Shown here one piece after another: positions 43,456-54,277 of a stretch of DNA of 64,000 bases; positions within the stretch are counted from its first letter, which is position 1, and every line of letters starts with the position of its first letter. Source of the stretch: Bradyrhizobium amphicarpaeae (GTDB lineage Bacteria; Pseudomonadota; Alphaproteobacteria; Rhizobiales; Xanthobacteraceae); the NCBI RefSeq assembly GCF_002266435.3, contig NZ_CP029426.2, positions 5,982,001-6,046,000 on the forward strand, written 5' to 3'. The notes below the pieces were generated by a model. It ran no database searches. It saw only the letters and a program-made list of their open reading frames with translations, and was not told where the DNA came from. The position numbers and the translations under genes were made by a program.

Positions 43456-43884
43456 TCAGGTCGGCGCCGCCATTGGCTGCGGCTCCTTGATGTATTTATG
43501 CACGAGCCAGGACGAAATCAGCGCCGGCACGAACCCGACCAGGCCGTACAGGATGAACTGCACCGCGCCCGAATCCGGCCCGCGCGAGCTATAGGTGAGC
43601 GAGGCCAGCACGAAGGCGAACAGGCCGACCAGGAGCATCCGCAAGCCCGGTCCGATCCGCCTGATGTGGACCAGGATGTCGTCGATCGCGCCGATCATCA
43701 GCGAAGGCAGGAAGCCGAACAGATAGCTGTATTGCAGCGTCTTGAAGAACACCGCGAACAGCTTGCCGACCTCGCCGAGACTGGTCTGGGTCCAATAGCC
43801 GGACTGGTAGGTCGTCGTCAGCAGCAGCAGGAACCCGCCGACGAACGGGCCGACCAGCGCAAACACCAGATAGCGTTTCATCAA
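43456..43884 (-). CDS. Conserved four-helix membrane protein (DUF5413-like)
   Basis: 142 residues with about four membrane helices: YLVFALVGPFVGGFLLLLTT, LQYSYLFGFLPSLMIGAIDD, LLVGLFAFVLASLTYSS and VQFILYGLVGFVPALISSWL. The RRIGPG cytoplasmic loop and short polar ends fit a small inner-membrane protein. I place it tentatively with DUF5413, a family of rhizobial membrane proteins; no function is known. It lies 59 bases downstream of the DUF4112 gene's start, on the same strand, so the two are probably co-transcribed with this gene first. Confidence 0.7.
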   Translation of the reverse strand: MMKRYLVFALVGPFVGGFLLLLTTTYQSGYWTQTSLGEVGKLFAVFFKTLQYSYLFGFLPSLMIGAIDDILVHIRRIGPGLRMLLVGLFAFVLASLTYSSRGPDSGAVQFILYGLVGFVPALISSWLVHKYIKEPQPMAAPT

Positions 43885-44021
43885 ACACCCTCACACGTCT
43901 TCGCTGACTATAGCAGCGCCGCGGGAACCTTGAATAGCGCGGTTCGGCCTTGGTGGGAACAAGTGGCACGACGACGAGTTCAGACAGGACCCGAATTCAA
44001 CTTTGCAAGATTGGAGTGCCG

Positions 44022-44264
44022 ATGGCCCGCAAAATTATCCTGGCGACGATCACGCTGGCAGCCCTCACCGTTCTCTCGGAGCCGCGTGCTTTCGCGCAGG
44101 GCCACATGGGCACGCCGCAGGAGCAGAAGGCCTGCTCGCGCGACGCACAGCGCTTCTGCCGGAAGGACCTCGGCAACGACATGGCCGTCCAGGGATGCCT
44201 GCAGGCCAATCGCGCCAAGCTTTCGAAGTCCTGCAACAAGGTGTTTCAGAGCCACGGCATGTGA
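44022..44264 (+). CDS. Exported cysteine-rich small protein (copy 1)
   Basis: 80 residues from the ATG at 44022 (GGAG upstream). The signal peptide is MARKIILATITLAALTVLSE, with the cleavage near AFAQG. The mature part has four cysteines in a pattern CSRDAQRFCRKDLG, GCLQANRAKLSKSC, which resembles the cysteine-rich GLG1-type repeat. A relative with the same pattern is at 44791-45063. Likely periplasmic with two disulfides; the function is unknown. Confidence 0.78.
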   Translation: MARKIILATITLAALTVLSEPRAFAQGHMGTPQEQKACSRDAQRFCRKDLGNDMAVQGCLQANRAKLSKSCNKVFQSHGM

Positions 44265-44300
44265 GGACCGGCACCGTCCCGGCGAATGGAGCGTGAAGAC

Positions 44301-44531
44301 ATGTTGCGCGACGAACAACTCTCCATTCTCCGGGACATCAGCCAGTCCGTTGCCTTCGCCGACGACCGCCACGGCAAGATCGGCGAGCTGATCGCCGACG
44401 GCTACGTGATGAAGGACGGCGACCTGTTCGAGCTCACGGCCAAGGGCGTCACGGCCGTCGAGGAACACGCCGCCGCGCTCGGCGCGAGCGATGTCGAACA
44501 GGCGAGCGCATCCTCCGATCGACTGATCTGA
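44301..44531 (+). CDS. 76-residue hypothetical protein
   Basis: The ATG at 44301 follows GGAG at nine bases; an ATG five codons upstream is less well placed. The sequence LRDEQLSILRDISQSVAFAD, then RHGKIGELIADGYVMKDGDL and FELTAKGVTAVEEHAAALG, looks like a winged-helix-type fold in which a helix pair is followed by a wing (YVMKDGDLFELTAKG). This resembles small MarR-like or DUF-type proteins, but I cannot name a family. It lies between the two cysteine-rich genes and is closed by a hairpin at 44546. Confidence 0.65.
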   Translation: MLRDEQLSILRDISQSVAFADDRHGKIGELIADGYVMKDGDLFELTAKGVTAVEEHAAALGASDVEQASASSDRLI

Positions 44532-44545
44532 TCGCGTGAACAGGC

Positions 44546-44570
44546 TTGTTGCGTGACGTCCACGCAACAA
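44546..44570 (+). terminator. Terminator-like hairpin
   Basis: TTGTTGCGTG ACGTC CACGCAACAA is a perfect 10-bp stem, 14 bases after the stop codon of the preceding gene. It is followed by TTGCAATTT rather than a clean T-run. Confidence 0.7.
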
Positions 44571-44790
44571 TTGCAATTTCCTTCATGCCGCCCATTGCAG
44601 CTCTTTGACAATGACGCATACTTCGCCCTGGGCGGCGCAGCACTTTTCGATTCGAAATTCACGAGAGATCGAGCGACTACATGCGGGATCGAGGTCCCGG
44701 CGTGAAGGCTGTGACATGCGGCAGATCAAGCCGCGTGCGGCGCCCCAAAACAAAGTGGTTCAACCCACGGAACTCGGGGATGCATTCTTC

Positions 44791-45063
44791 ATGACACGCT
44801 ACAGGACCATCGTTTCGCTGTTCGCCTTCGCCGCCACGGCGTTCGCACTCCAGACCTCGCCCGGCCTCGCCTTCTCGTCCGAAGCGCAGCAGATGTGCAC
44901 CGGCGATGCGATGCGGCTGTGCTCCAGTGAGATCCCCGACATTCCGAGAGTCAGGGCCTGCATGGTGCAGAAGCGAGCGGAGGTCAGCCCCGGCTGCCGC
45001 GCCGTAATGGACCGCGAGCACGCAGCCACGACATCGCGCAAGCGGGAAGCGGCGGCGCAGTAG
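44791..45063 (+). CDS. Exported cysteine-rich small protein (copy 2)
   Basis: 90 residues from the ATG at 44791. The signal peptide has the core VSLFAFAATAFALQTSPGLA and is cut near AFSS. The mature part shows the pattern MCTGDAMRLCSSEIPDIPRV, RACMVQKRAEVSPGCRAVMD, with four cysteines spaced like those of the protein at 44022-44264. The tail is basic. The pair is probably an old duplication. Both are expected in the periplasm; the function is unknown. Confidence 0.75.
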   Translation: MTRYRTIVSLFAFAATAFALQTSPGLAFSSEAQQMCTGDAMRLCSSEIPDIPRVRACMVQKRAEVSPGCRAVMDREHAATTSRKREAAAQ

Positions 45064-45072
45064 GATCCGCGA

Positions 45073-45174
45073 CGTCATTCCGGGGCGCGCGAAGCGCGAG
45101 CCCGGAATCCATTCTCCTACGTCACGCGCTGCACGATGGATTCCGGGCCCGTGCTACGCACGCCCCGGAATGAC
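45073..45174. repeat. Inverted repeat with CGTCATTCCGGGGCG arms
   Basis: CGTCATTCCGGGGCG at the left is mirrored by CGCCCCGGAATGAC at the right. The inner arms are CCCGGAATCCAT and ATGGATTCCGGG. It lies between convergent genes and has no reading frame. A common intergenic element type in Bradyrhizobium (from memory). Confidence 0.8.
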
Positions 45175-45185
45175 AGAGAGCGACC

Positions 45186-46793
45186 CTAATCGCCCCACTG
45201 CGCGAAGGCGTCGTTGAAGGCGCGCTCGCCGGGGGCGCCCTTCTCGATGGCGATGATGGCGCGGCGCTGGTTGGCATAGACCAGCGGCACGTCGAACCAC
45301 GAGCGCTCCTTCAGGAGCTGGACGTTGCGGGAACGGTCGGCGTCGACATTGGACAGGCCGACCAGGAAGAAGCCGTCGGTGACCTTGACCGCGAGGCCTG
45401 CGAGCGGCGTACCGCGCGCCTGCTCGTTCGACTTCATCAGGATGCCCGGCACGTTGGAAATGCTGCCGCCCGGGAAATCCGGCGGCAGGATGAAGGTCAG
45501 CTCCGCGGTGTGGCTCGCCGGCAGCGAGGAATCGGTGTTGCGGCGGAACGACATCGTCATCTTGAACTTGCGATCGGGGATCTCGATGTCGGCGCGCACG
45601 GCGACGTCGGCCTTCTGGGCGCCCGAGGCCTTGATCGGCTCCAGCCGCCAGACCACCGAGCCGACATATTGCTTGCCCTTCGGATCGGACGGATCCTCGT
45701 CATAGAGCACGACCTTCTGCGCCACCGGCGCGACCGGCTGGTTGCTGGCCGAGGGCTGGCCGACGCGATCGGGAATCTTGGGCTTGCTCTGCGGCTGCGA
45801 CGGATCCTTCGGCGCCTCCACCAATTGGGTCGGCGAGGATTTCAACAAACTGGTCGCGGTCTGGACCAGCTGCTTGCCCCAGAGGATGCCGGCACCGACC
45901 AGGATCAGCACGATGCCGACGGCAATCGCGCTCTTGAACGGAAAGGCGGAGCGGGTGCGGGCGCGCTTCTTGGCGTCGCGCTCGGGCGCGATGCGCGGAC
46001 GCGGCGACGGCGGCTGCGGCGCGTAGCGCTCGGCCTCCTCGATCGACTCGTCATAGGAATAGGGCGCGTCCTGCTCGCCGGCGCGGTTTTCCAGGCTCGG
46101 CTCGAGCCGGTCGAATTCCGGCGAGGGCGAGGGCACGTTGGCATAGGTGCGGCGGGCGGCACGGCTGGCCTGCGCGGCCGCGCCGCCGAGATCGTTGGCG
46201 TCGGCCGTGATGTCGCGGAAGCCGCGCACACCCGGGGCCGGCGGCAGCGCCGGCGGAGGTCCGACATCGGGCGGACGACGCGCACCGGCGCGATCGCGTC
46301 CGGCCGCCGGCTCCGGCATCGGGGGCGGGGCGGACGGTCCCGGCTGGCGCGGGGCGTCGAAACGGGGAGCGCGCGGCGGGCGCGGGGCCTCGCTCTGGTC
46401 ATCGACGTTGAAGGACGGACGGTCGGCGCGCGGCGGTGGCGGGGCCGGACGCGTGCGCGGCGGGGCCGGCGCAGCCGCAGCCGGGGCACCTTCGGCGGCT
46501 CGGGTGCTGGCACGGCGAAAGGCGTCGCCGCTGCTGCCGCTGCGGGCGCCGCCACCGGGGCGCGAGGCCTCGCGCGCGCGCTGGGCGGCCTCAGATTCGA
46601 CCTTGCGGACGGCCTCCTCCAGCGACAACCGCTCGCGGGTGATCTCGGATTCGGAGAGCGGCGGCTGCACGCTGCGCAGCTGGGCGATCAGGGCCGTGCG
46701 CGCCCGCTCATAGAGCGCGCGACGGCTTTCGCCGGGAGCGTTGGGGTCCAGGGCGGCAATAGCGCGGGCGATCAGCGGATAGTAATCAGCCAT
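45186..46793 (-). CDS. Large single-pass membrane protein of unknown function
   Basis: 535 residues. The N-terminal ~75 residues are a conserved helical part (ADYYPLIARAIAALDPNAPG, RRALYERARTALIAQLRSVQ). Residues ~80-260 are Pro/Ala/Arg-rich and probably disordered. One membrane helix follows (SAIAVGIVLILVGAGILWGK, near residue 295). The C-terminal ~190 residues form a periplasmic-looking beta-rich domain with VVWRLEPIKASGAQKADVAV and DRKFKMTMSFRRNTDSSLPA. I recognise the architecture as a conserved rhizobial hypothetical but know no function. It starts 37 bases downstream of the purA stop, on the same strand, so it may be co-transcribed with purA. Confidence 0.85.
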   Translation of the reverse strand: MADYYPLIARAIAALDPNAPGESRRALYERARTALIAQLRSVQPPLSESEITRERLSLEEAVRKVESEAAQRAREASRPGGGARSGSSGDAFRRASTRAAEGAPAAAAPAPPRTRPAPPPPRADRPSFNVDDQSEAPRPPRAPRFDAPRQPGPSAPPPMPEPAAGRDRAGARRPPDVGPPPALPPAPGVRGFRDITADANDLGGAAAQASRAARRTYANVPSPSPEFDRLEPSLENRAGEQDAPYSYDESIEEAERYAPQPPSPRPRIAPERDAKKRARTRSAFPFKSAIAVGIVLILVGAGILWGKQLVQTATSLLKSSPTQLVEAPKDPSQPQSKPKIPDRVGQPSASNQPVAPVAQKVVLYDEDPSDPKGKQYVGSVVWRLEPIKASGAQKADVAVRADIEIPDRKFKMTMSFRRNTDSSLPASHTAELTFILPPDFPGGSISNVPGILMKSNEQARGTPLAGLAVKVTDGFFLVGLSNVDADRSRNVQLLKERSWFDVPLVYANQRRAIIAIEKGAPGERAFNDAFAQWGD

Positions 46794-46830
46794 TTCAACT
46801 CAATTATACGCGCGTCCTGGTAAGAGATCG

Positions 46831-48123
46831 TTAAGCCTCAAACGGGTTTTGCACGAGGATAGTATCTTCGCGTTCGGGGCTGGTGGAAAGCAGCGCGACC
46901 GGGCACCCCACCAATTCCTCGATCCGACGGACATATTTGATGGCCTGGGCCGGCAGCTGGGCCCAGGACCGCGCCCCGGCGGTCGGCTCCTTCCAGCCCT
47001 CGATGGTCTCGTAGATCGGCTCGACCCGGGCCTGGGCGCCCTCGCCGGCGGGGAAATGGTCGATCTCCTTGCCGTCCAGCTTGTAGCCGGTGCAGACCTC
47101 GATGGTGTCGAAGCCGTCGAGGATGTCGAGCTTGGTCAGCGCGAGGCCGTTGATGCCGCAAGTGCGGACCGCCTGGCGGACCAGCACGGCGTCGAACCAG
47201 CCGCAGCGGCGCGGACGGCCGGTGTTGGTGCCGAACTCGCGGCCGCGTTCGCCGATCCGGCGGCCGGTCTCGTTGTCCTGCTCGGTCGGGAACGGGCCCT
47301 GGCCGACGCGGGTGGTGTAGGCCTTGCACAGGCCGAGCACGTAACCGACCGCACCGGGGCCGAGGCCCGAGCCGGTCGCCGCCTGCGCCGCCACCGTGTT
47401 GGACGAGGTGACGTAGGGATAAGTGCCGTGGTCGACGTCGAGCAGCGCGCCCTGCGCCCCCTCGAACAGCATCCGCTTGCCTTCGCGGCGCTTGATGTCG
47501 AGCAGCCGCCAAACCGTCTCGGCATAGGGCAGCAGCTCCGGCGCCAGCGCGCTCAACTCCTTCAAGATCACCTTGCCGTCGAATTCGGGCAGGCCGAGGC
47601 CGCGCCGCAGTGCGTTGTGGTGGGCAAGCAACCGGTCGATCTTGTGCGGGAGCGTGTCGAGATCGGCGAGGTCCATCAGGCGGATGGCGCGGCGGCCGAC
47701 CTTGTCTTCATAGGCAGGCCCGATGCCGCGGCGGGTGGTGCCGATCGCAGTCGCCGCATTGGCGGATTCGCGATGGGCATCGAGCTCGCGGTGCAGCGGC
47801 AGGATCAGCGTGACGTTCTCGGCGACACGCAAATTCTCCGGCGAGACCGCGACGCCCTGAGACCTGAGCTTGGTGACCTCGTCGAGGAAGGCGGCGGGAT
47901 CGAACACCACGCCATTGCCGATCACCGACAACTTCTGGTCGCGCAGCACGCCCGAGGGCAGCAGCGCGAGCTTGTAGGTCTTGCCGTTGATCACCAGCGT
48001 GTGGCCGGCATTATGACCGCCCTGGAAACGGACGACGATGTCCGCCTGCTCCGACAACCAGTCGACGATCTTGCCCTTTCCTTCGTCGCCCCACTGGGCG
48101 CCGACGACGACAACATTGGCCAT
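46831..48123 (-). CDS. purA: Adenylosuccinate synthetase PurA
   Basis: 430 residues, full length. The GTP P-loop-like start is [20 protein letters not shown], with catalytic Asp and the His of [11 protein letters not shown]. Other blocks are [50 protein letters not shown] and the C-terminal [18 protein letters not shown]. It makes adenylosuccinate from IMP, aspartate and GTP, the first step to AMP, in the cytoplasm. The start is the ATG at 48121-48123. Confidence 0.98.
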   Translation of the reverse strand: MANVVVVGAQWGDEGKGKIVDWLSEQADIVVRFQGGHNAGHTLVINGKTYKLALLPSGVLRDQKLSVIGNGVVFDPAAFLDEVTKLRSQGVAVSPENLRVAENVTLILPLHRELDAHRESANAATAIGTTRRGIGPAYEDKVGRRAIRLMDLADLDTLPHKIDRLLAHHNALRRGLGLPEFDGKVILKELSALAPELLPYAETVWRLLDIKRREGKRMLFEGAQGALLDVDHGTYPYVTSSNTVAAQAATGSGLGPGAVGYVLGLCKAYTTRVGQGPFPTEQDNETGRRIGERGREFGTNTGRPRRCGWFDAVLVRQAVRTCGINGLALTKLDILDGFDTIEVCTGYKLDGKEIDHFPAGEGAQARVEPIYETIEGWKEPTAGARSWAQLPAQAIKYVRRIEELVGCPVALLSTSPEREDTILVQNPFEA

Positions 48124-48321
48124 TCGCGGGTAATCCTTCGAAGATTTAGATGCGCCCAGCCCAATTCCCGGCCAGAGGCCGTTCGCACGCGAGGCAGCCC
48201 AACCGGATAAAGGAAGCAGCCTCTCTAGGCAAGCAAGAACGGGACTTTTTTCGGGCGCAAGGCGCTCTCCAAGCCTTTGATATCCCCTTAATTTTCGTCT
48301 TGCCGGCGCGATCTTGCGAGC

Positions 48322-48997
<676 letters not shown>

Positions 48998-49005
<8 letters not shown>

Positions 49006-50224
49006 GGATCGCCACCACCGGATCGAGCTTCGCGGCGCGCACAGCCGGCGCCATCGCGGCCAGGAGGCCGGTGATGGTGGCGAGCAATGCCGTGTAAATG
49101 AACAGGGATCGCTCCATGATGAGCGGAAACAGTTCAGCGCCGTCGGCCTGGCGGGCCACCGAATGCCAATAGGCCAGCGCGAACGCGCCCATCGCCGCGC
49201 CGAACAGCGAACCGACAAAGCCGAGCAGCCCACCCTGCAACAGGAACACGCGCAGGACCTGCCCCCGCGAGGTACCCATCGCGCGCAGGATGCCGATATC
49301 CTTGGAGCGCTGGATCACCGAGACGACGAGCACGGCCGCGATGCCGAACGCGACGGACAGGCCGACGAACAGGCGGATCAGGGTGTTGGTGTTCTGCTGG
49401 GCCTGTACCGCGGAGAAGAACTGCGCATTGGTCTTGATCCAGCTGTCGGCCTCGACTGCGTTGGCGGCCTGGATGCGCTGGGCGATCTCCTCGGCGGCGT
49501 AGATGTCGCTGACCGTGATGTCGATGGTGGTGACACCGCCGATCATGCCGAGCAGCGATTGCGCGGTCCGCAGCGCGGCATAGGCGACGCGCTGGTTGAC
49601 ACCTTTGTTGCCGAGGTCGACGAGGCCCGAGATCGTCAGTACGCGAGTTGCGCCGGAGGCGGCGCGGACGTTGAGCTTGTCGCCGACGGTGGCACCGAGA
49701 TCCTTGGCGAGTTCGATGCCGATGATGATGTCCTCGCTGGTCAGGCGCGGCTCGCCGGCGACGACATAGTCCGGCACCTTGACGATCTTGAAATAGGAAT
49801 CCGGCTCGACGCCGGACAGCGTGACGGAACGGCTGGCGTCACCGCGCACCACGAGCACCGAGCCGAGGATGGTCGGCGATACCGCCGTGACCTCGGGCAT
49901 CGCGCGCATCTGGCTCGCGATCTTCGGCCATTGATCGATCGAGATCACCCGCTGGCTCGGGCGCTGCACCACCGCGTCTTCGAGCTCGCCCGCGCCCTTG
50001 CGCAAGGGGCGGGCGACCTGATCCGGCGCGAGCAGCTGGATTTGCGGCTGCGAGGTCAGCACGCGCTTGATGAAGTTCGCCTGGAGCCCCGCGAGCATCG
50101 CCGACATGAAGACGATGACGGCAACGCCGATCGAGATGCCGCCGATGATGAAGATGGTCTGCAGCCGGCCCTCGCGCAGGAAACGTACCGCCATGGTCCA
50201 TTCGAACGGCAGCCAGCGGTTCAT
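48998..50224 (-). CDS. ABC exporter permease (MacB/FtsX-like, DevC type)
   Basis: 408 residues from [20 protein letters not shown] (ATG 50222-50224, overlapping the adaptor stop). Membrane helix 1 ([20 protein letters not shown]) is followed by a periplasmic MacB_PCD domain (~residues 45-270) and three C-terminal helices with the FtsX pattern: [60 protein letters not shown]. It uses ATP hydrolysed by the next gene product to push substrate through the adaptor. The cargo is unknown. Confidence 0.92.
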
Positions 50225-51489
50225 TGCAGCACGGGCCGCAGGCGCTGCCCGGCCAGGACGCCGGAATTCTGCGGGATCGCGACGTCGCCGGCGGCGAGGC
50301 CGTCGGTGATCTCGACATGGCTGTTGCCGCGCAGGCCGATCTTCACCGGTCGCTGGCTGGCGCGGCCGTCCTTGATGCCGAGCACCCAAGGGGCGCCCGA
50401 CAGGACGTCGTGCACCGAGCGCAGCGGCAGGACCAGCGCATCGTCCTTTGCGGCGACCTCGATATCCACCGAGACCGTCATGTCCTGGCGCAGATAGTCC
50501 GGGGGATCGGCGACCGTCAGCTTCACTTCGACCGAGGCGCGCGAAATGTCGACGCCCGGATTGATGTAGGTGATGACGGCGGGAAAGCGCCGGTCAGGAT
50601 AGGCATCGGCGGAGGCGAGCGCCTTCTGCCCGAGCGCGATCTTGCCGAGATTGCGTTCGTCGATCTGCAGCACGAGTTGCGAGTCGCCCGCCGGCGCAAG
50701 CACCAGCAGCGCCTTGCCCGGCTGCACCACGGTGCCGCGTTCGACGCTGCGCGTGATCAGGACGCCGTCGCGGGGCGCGGCGATCGTCGCGTAATTGAGC
50801 CGGGATTCGGCAGTGTCGAGATTGGCGCGGGCCTGGTTGAGCAGGGTCTGGGCCATCACATAGTCGCTGCCGCCCGGGCTTGCCGTGTAGACCTGAAATT
50901 GCGCCGAGCGCATCTGGGCGCGGGCGACGTCGAGCGTCTTCTGCGCATCGTCGAGCGCCGCCCGCGTCGCATAGCCATTGTGTTCGAGCTGCGCCGTGCG
51001 GTCATAGGTCTTCTGGGCGTTGAGCAGTGTCGCCTTGGCCTGCGTCAACGCCTCGTCGGCCGAGGGCCGCGTCAATTCCTCGATCTGCCTGATGCGCGCC
51101 TCGGCCTGGGCCACCGCGCCTTGCGCCTGCACCACGCTTGCCTTCAGCTCACGCGATTCCAGCGAGATCAGCGGCTGGTCCTTGGTGACCTTCTCGCCTT
51201 GCTGCACCAGCACCTCCTGCACCGTGCCGGTGAGCTGGCTGCCGATCTCCACCCGGAACGGGGTCTCGACATGGCCGCTCGCCACCACCGTCTCGATCAG
51301 GCGGCCGCGCTTGACCTGATCGACCACGATCGCCGGTCCCAGGATGGTCCGCGCGCCTTGCCAGACCCCGAGGCCGAGCAGGACGACGACCGCGAGGATG
51401 AACCATTTGTGACTGAGACATCCCGACCATAGCGACGCGACCGAAAACCGGCGCTTGGGCTGCGGCAGGATCATTGCTTGCTCGACCAT
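50221..51489 (-). CDS. HlyD/MacA-type periplasmic adaptor
   Basis: About 422 residues from the ATG at 51487-51489; the ATG at 51474 is an alternative. One N-terminal helix (WFILAVVVLLGLGVWQGART), then the lipoyl/barrel pattern: GRLIETVVASGHVETPFRVE, IGSQLTGTVQEVLVQQGEKV. A long coiled-coil hairpin (~residues 105-220) follows, and then a second half-motif NYATIAAPRDGVLITRSVER. It should bridge the ABC permease to an outer-membrane channel, which is not encoded here. It is the first gene of the three-gene operon. Confidence 0.92.
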   Translation of the reverse strand: MVEQAMILPQPKRRFSVASLWSGCLSHKWFILAVVVLLGLGVWQGARTILGPAIVVDQVKRGRLIETVVASGHVETPFRVEIGSQLTGTVQEVLVQQGEKVTKDQPLISLESRELKASVVQAQGAVAQAEARIRQIEELTRPSADEALTQAKATLLNAQKTYDRTAQLEHNGYATRAALDDAQKTLDVARAQMRSAQFQVYTASPGGSDYVMAQTLLNQARANLDTAESRLNYATIAAPRDGVLITRSVERGTVVQPGKALLVLAPAGDSQLVLQIDERNLGKIALGQKALASADAYPDRRFPAVITYINPGVDISRASVEVKLTVADPPDYLRQDMTVSVDIEVAAKDDALVLPLRSVHDVLSGAPWVLGIKDGRASQRPVKIGLRGNSHVEITDGLAAGDVAIPQNSGVLAGQRLRPVLQ

Positions 51490-51562
51490 GCCGGCGAAGC
51501 TAGCGCGCTCACGGCAGCCCGGATTGCGGCAGGTCAACACGTTACGCCGAATTTAGCGGCAC

Positions 51563-54115
51563 GTGGCCCAGCAAGATGCCTTCAAATGGGAGACCCGCTT
51601 GCCGGACAGTCCAGCGCACGCCGACAACCACTTCTGGCGCCTGTCACCCGATGAGCTTTGTAGGCGACTGGACTGCACGCTCGCAGGCCTGGCTGCGGCC
51701 GACGCCTCCGGGCGCCTCGACCGCTTCGGGCCGAACAGCGACGCGGCGGCGCGCACCGAAGGTGCGATGCGGGCAATCCTGCGCCGGCTGCTGGAGCCGC
51801 TGTCGCTGATCCTGCTGGTGGCCGGCATCGTCTCGATGCTCACCGGCGACGAGATCGGCGGGCTCATCATCGTCCTGATCCTGACGCTCTCGATCGGGCT
51901 GGACACCGTCCAGGAAGGTCATGCGATCCGCGCCGCGGAAGTCCTCCGCCGCTCGGTGGCGCTGAAGGCCGAGGTCAAGCGCGACGGCACCTTCCGCGAG
52001 ATCGACGTCGATCACGTCGTGCCCGGCGACATCCTGCGCGTGCGCGCCGGCGACATCATCCCGGCGGATGCATTGATCCTTCAAAGCACCGCGTTCACCG
52101 CCGGCGAGGCGGCGCTGACCGGCGAGCCCTATCCGGTGCAGAAGCGCGCCGGCGCGGTCACCGATCCCGACGATACAGCGAATGCGCTGTTCCGCGGCGC
52201 CGTGGCGCAGACCGGAGAGGCGATCGCGCTCGTGGTCAGGACCGGTCGCGACACCGTGTTCGGAACGGCCGCATCAGCGCTTGCCGAGGCCCAGACGCCC
52301 TCGCCGTTCGAACGCGACCTGCGCGAATTCGGCCTCGTGATCGCGCGCGCCACGCTGGCGCTGGTGCTGGTCGTGCTCACCGTCCGCGTCGTGTTCGGCC
52401 GCCCGGTGATGGACTCGCTGCTGTTCTCGGTCGCGCTGGCGGTCGGGCTGACCCCGGAATTGCTGCCGATGATCACCACGGTGACGCTGTCGCGTGGCGC
52501 ATTGCGCATGGCCGGCCGCAAGGTGATCGTCAAACGCCTCGCCGCGATCCACGACCTCGGCGCCATGACGGTCCTGTGCACGGACAAGACGGGCACGCTG
52601 ACCTCGGCCGAGATCACGCTGGCGAAAAGCCTCGATGCCGATGGCAAGGACGACGCCCGCGCGGCTCGGCTCGGCGCCATCGCCGCAGAACTCGGCGGGG
52701 ATCGCGGCTCGCTCGATGCGGCGCTGGTCGCCGGCCAATCCAACGCCTCACAAGGCTGGTCGCTTGCCGGCCGGCAGGCATTCGATTTCTCGCGCAGGCT
52801 GGGATCGGTACTCGCAACCGGTCCCGAAGGCGCATTGCTCATCGTCAAGGGCGCGCCGGAGACGGTACTGGAATTGTGCACGACGCAGCGCAGCGGCGCG
52901 ATGGACGACGACGCGCGAACGGCCGCCATCGCGCGCGTGCATCAGTTCGCGGCAGAGGGGCTGCGCTGCATCGCCATCGCTTCGCGCCCCTGGACCGGCG
53001 CAACGCGCGAGGTCGAAACCGAGGACGAGACCGATCTCGTCTTCGAGGGTCTTTGCGCCTTCGCCGACCCGCCGAAGCCGACGGCCGCGGCCGCCATTGC
53101 CCGGCTCGCGGCGAGCGGCGTCACGCTGAAGATCCTGTCGGGTGACGATCCCGTGGTGGTGAAGCGGCTCGCCGGCCTGGTCGGACTGAACGCCGACCGC
53201 GTGCTGTCGGGTGCCGACATCGCCGAACTCAGCGATGACGCGCTGGCCGTACAGGTGCAATCGACCGATGCTTATGGCCGGCTCGCACCCGACCAGAAGT
53301 CCCGCATCGTGAAAGCGCTGCAGGCAAGCCGCGCGGTGGTCGGCTTCCTCGGCGACGGCATCAACGACGCTCCGGCGCTGAAGGCCGCCGATATCGGCCT
53401 GTCGGTCGACGGCGCAAGCGGCGTGGCGCAGGCCGCCGCCGACATCATCCTGCTCGCATCCGACCTCGAAGTGGTCGCCGACGGCGTCGAGGAGGGACGG
53501 CGTACCTTCGCGAACATCCTGAAATATGTCCGCATGGGCGCGAGCTCCAATTTCGGCAACATGCTGTCGATGGCGATCGCCTCGATTGCGCTGCCGTTCC
53601 TGCCGATGCTGCCGACGCAGATCCTGCTCAACAATCTGCTCTACGACCTTTCCGAGCTCGGCATTCCCTTCGACCAGGTCTCACCCGCAGCAACCGCGCA
53701 GCCGCAGGTGTGGAGCATGAGGCGGCTGGCGCGCTTCGCCGCGATCATGGGGCCGCTGTCGTCGGTGTTCGACTTCCTGACCTTTGGCGCCCTGCTCTAT
53801 CTGTTCAAGGCCTCCCCGGAGGAATTCCGCACCGCCTGGTTCATCGAATCCATGGCGACCCAGATCCTGGTCATCTTCGTCATCCGAACCAATGGGCGGC
53901 CATGGCGCAACTGGCCGGATCCGTTGCTGTCCGCCTCCTCGCTGGTTGCCCTTCTGGTCGCGATGGTGGTGCCGTTCACGCCGGTCGGCGCCTGGTTCGG
54001 CTTCGTCACGCCGCCGCCGATCATGATGGCCGGCATCGTGCTTCTGGTCGTCGTCTACCTCGCCTGCGCCGAGTCGCTGAAGCCGTTTGCGATCCGCACC
54101 GGACGAAAGGACTGA
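51563..54115 (+). CDS. P-type cation ATPase, MgtA/MgtB-like
   Basis: 850 residues from a GTG at 51563; the start is weakly supported because no ribosome-binding site is visible. The phosphorylated Asp341 is in CTDKTGTLTS, the actuator loop is LTGEPYPVQK (TGE at 186-188), and the hinge is LGDGINDAPALKAADIGLSV. The helix-4 segment AVGLTPELLPMITTVTLSRG is the signature of P3B magnesium pumps, and the C-terminal helices have LLNNLLYDLSELGIPFDQV. It probably imports Mg2+ (or another divalent cation) at the inner membrane. It is divergent from the ABC exporter. Confidence 0.9.
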   Translation: MAQQDAFKWETRLPDSPAHADNHFWRLSPDELCRRLDCTLAGLAAADASGRLDRFGPNSDAAARTEGAMRAILRRLLEPLSLILLVAGIVSMLTGDEIGGLIIVLILTLSIGLDTVQEGHAIRAAEVLRRSVALKAEVKRDGTFREIDVDHVVPGDILRVRAGDIIPADALILQSTAFTAGEAALTGEPYPVQKRAGAVTDPDDTANALFRGAVAQTGEAIALVVRTGRDTVFGTAASALAEAQTPSPFERDLREFGLVIARATLALVLVVLTVRVVFGRPVMDSLLFSVALAVGLTPELLPMITTVTLSRGALRMAGRKVIVKRLAAIHDLGAMTVLCTDKTGTLTSAEITLAKSLDADGKDDARAARLGAIAAELGGDRGSLDAALVAGQSNASQGWSLAGRQAFDFSRRLGSVLATGPEGALLIVKGAPETVLELCTTQRSGAMDDDARTAAIARVHQFAAEGLRCIAIASRPWTGATREVETEDETDLVFEGLCAFADPPKPTAAAAIARLAASGVTLKILSGDDPVVVKRLAGLVGLNADRVLSGADIAELSDDALAVQVQSTDAYGRLAPDQKSRIVKALQASRAVVGFLGDGINDAPALKAADIGLSVDGASGVAQAAADIILLASDLEVVADGVEEGRRTFANILKYVRMGASSNFGNMLSMAIASIALPFLPMLPTQILLNNLLYDLSELGIPFDQVSPAATAQPQVWSMRRLARFAAIMGPLSSVFDFLTFGALLYLFKASPEEFRTAWFIESMATQILVIFVIRTNGRPWRNWPDPLLSASSLVALLVAMVVPFTPVGAWFGFVTPPPIMMAGIVLLVVVYLACAESLKPFAIRTGRKD

Positions 54116-54277
54116 GCGCGGTTCCGGCCGCATCGCACTGCGCATGGTCGCGATGCGCCTCGCACCATTGATATCGGGCGCATTTCCGTGTCTTTGAGCG
54201 AGGCCGGGCGATCAGCCGGCCCGGATCGACCCGGGCCGGGGTCTCGGCGCACTCGACGCGGGACCATAACAATCACA

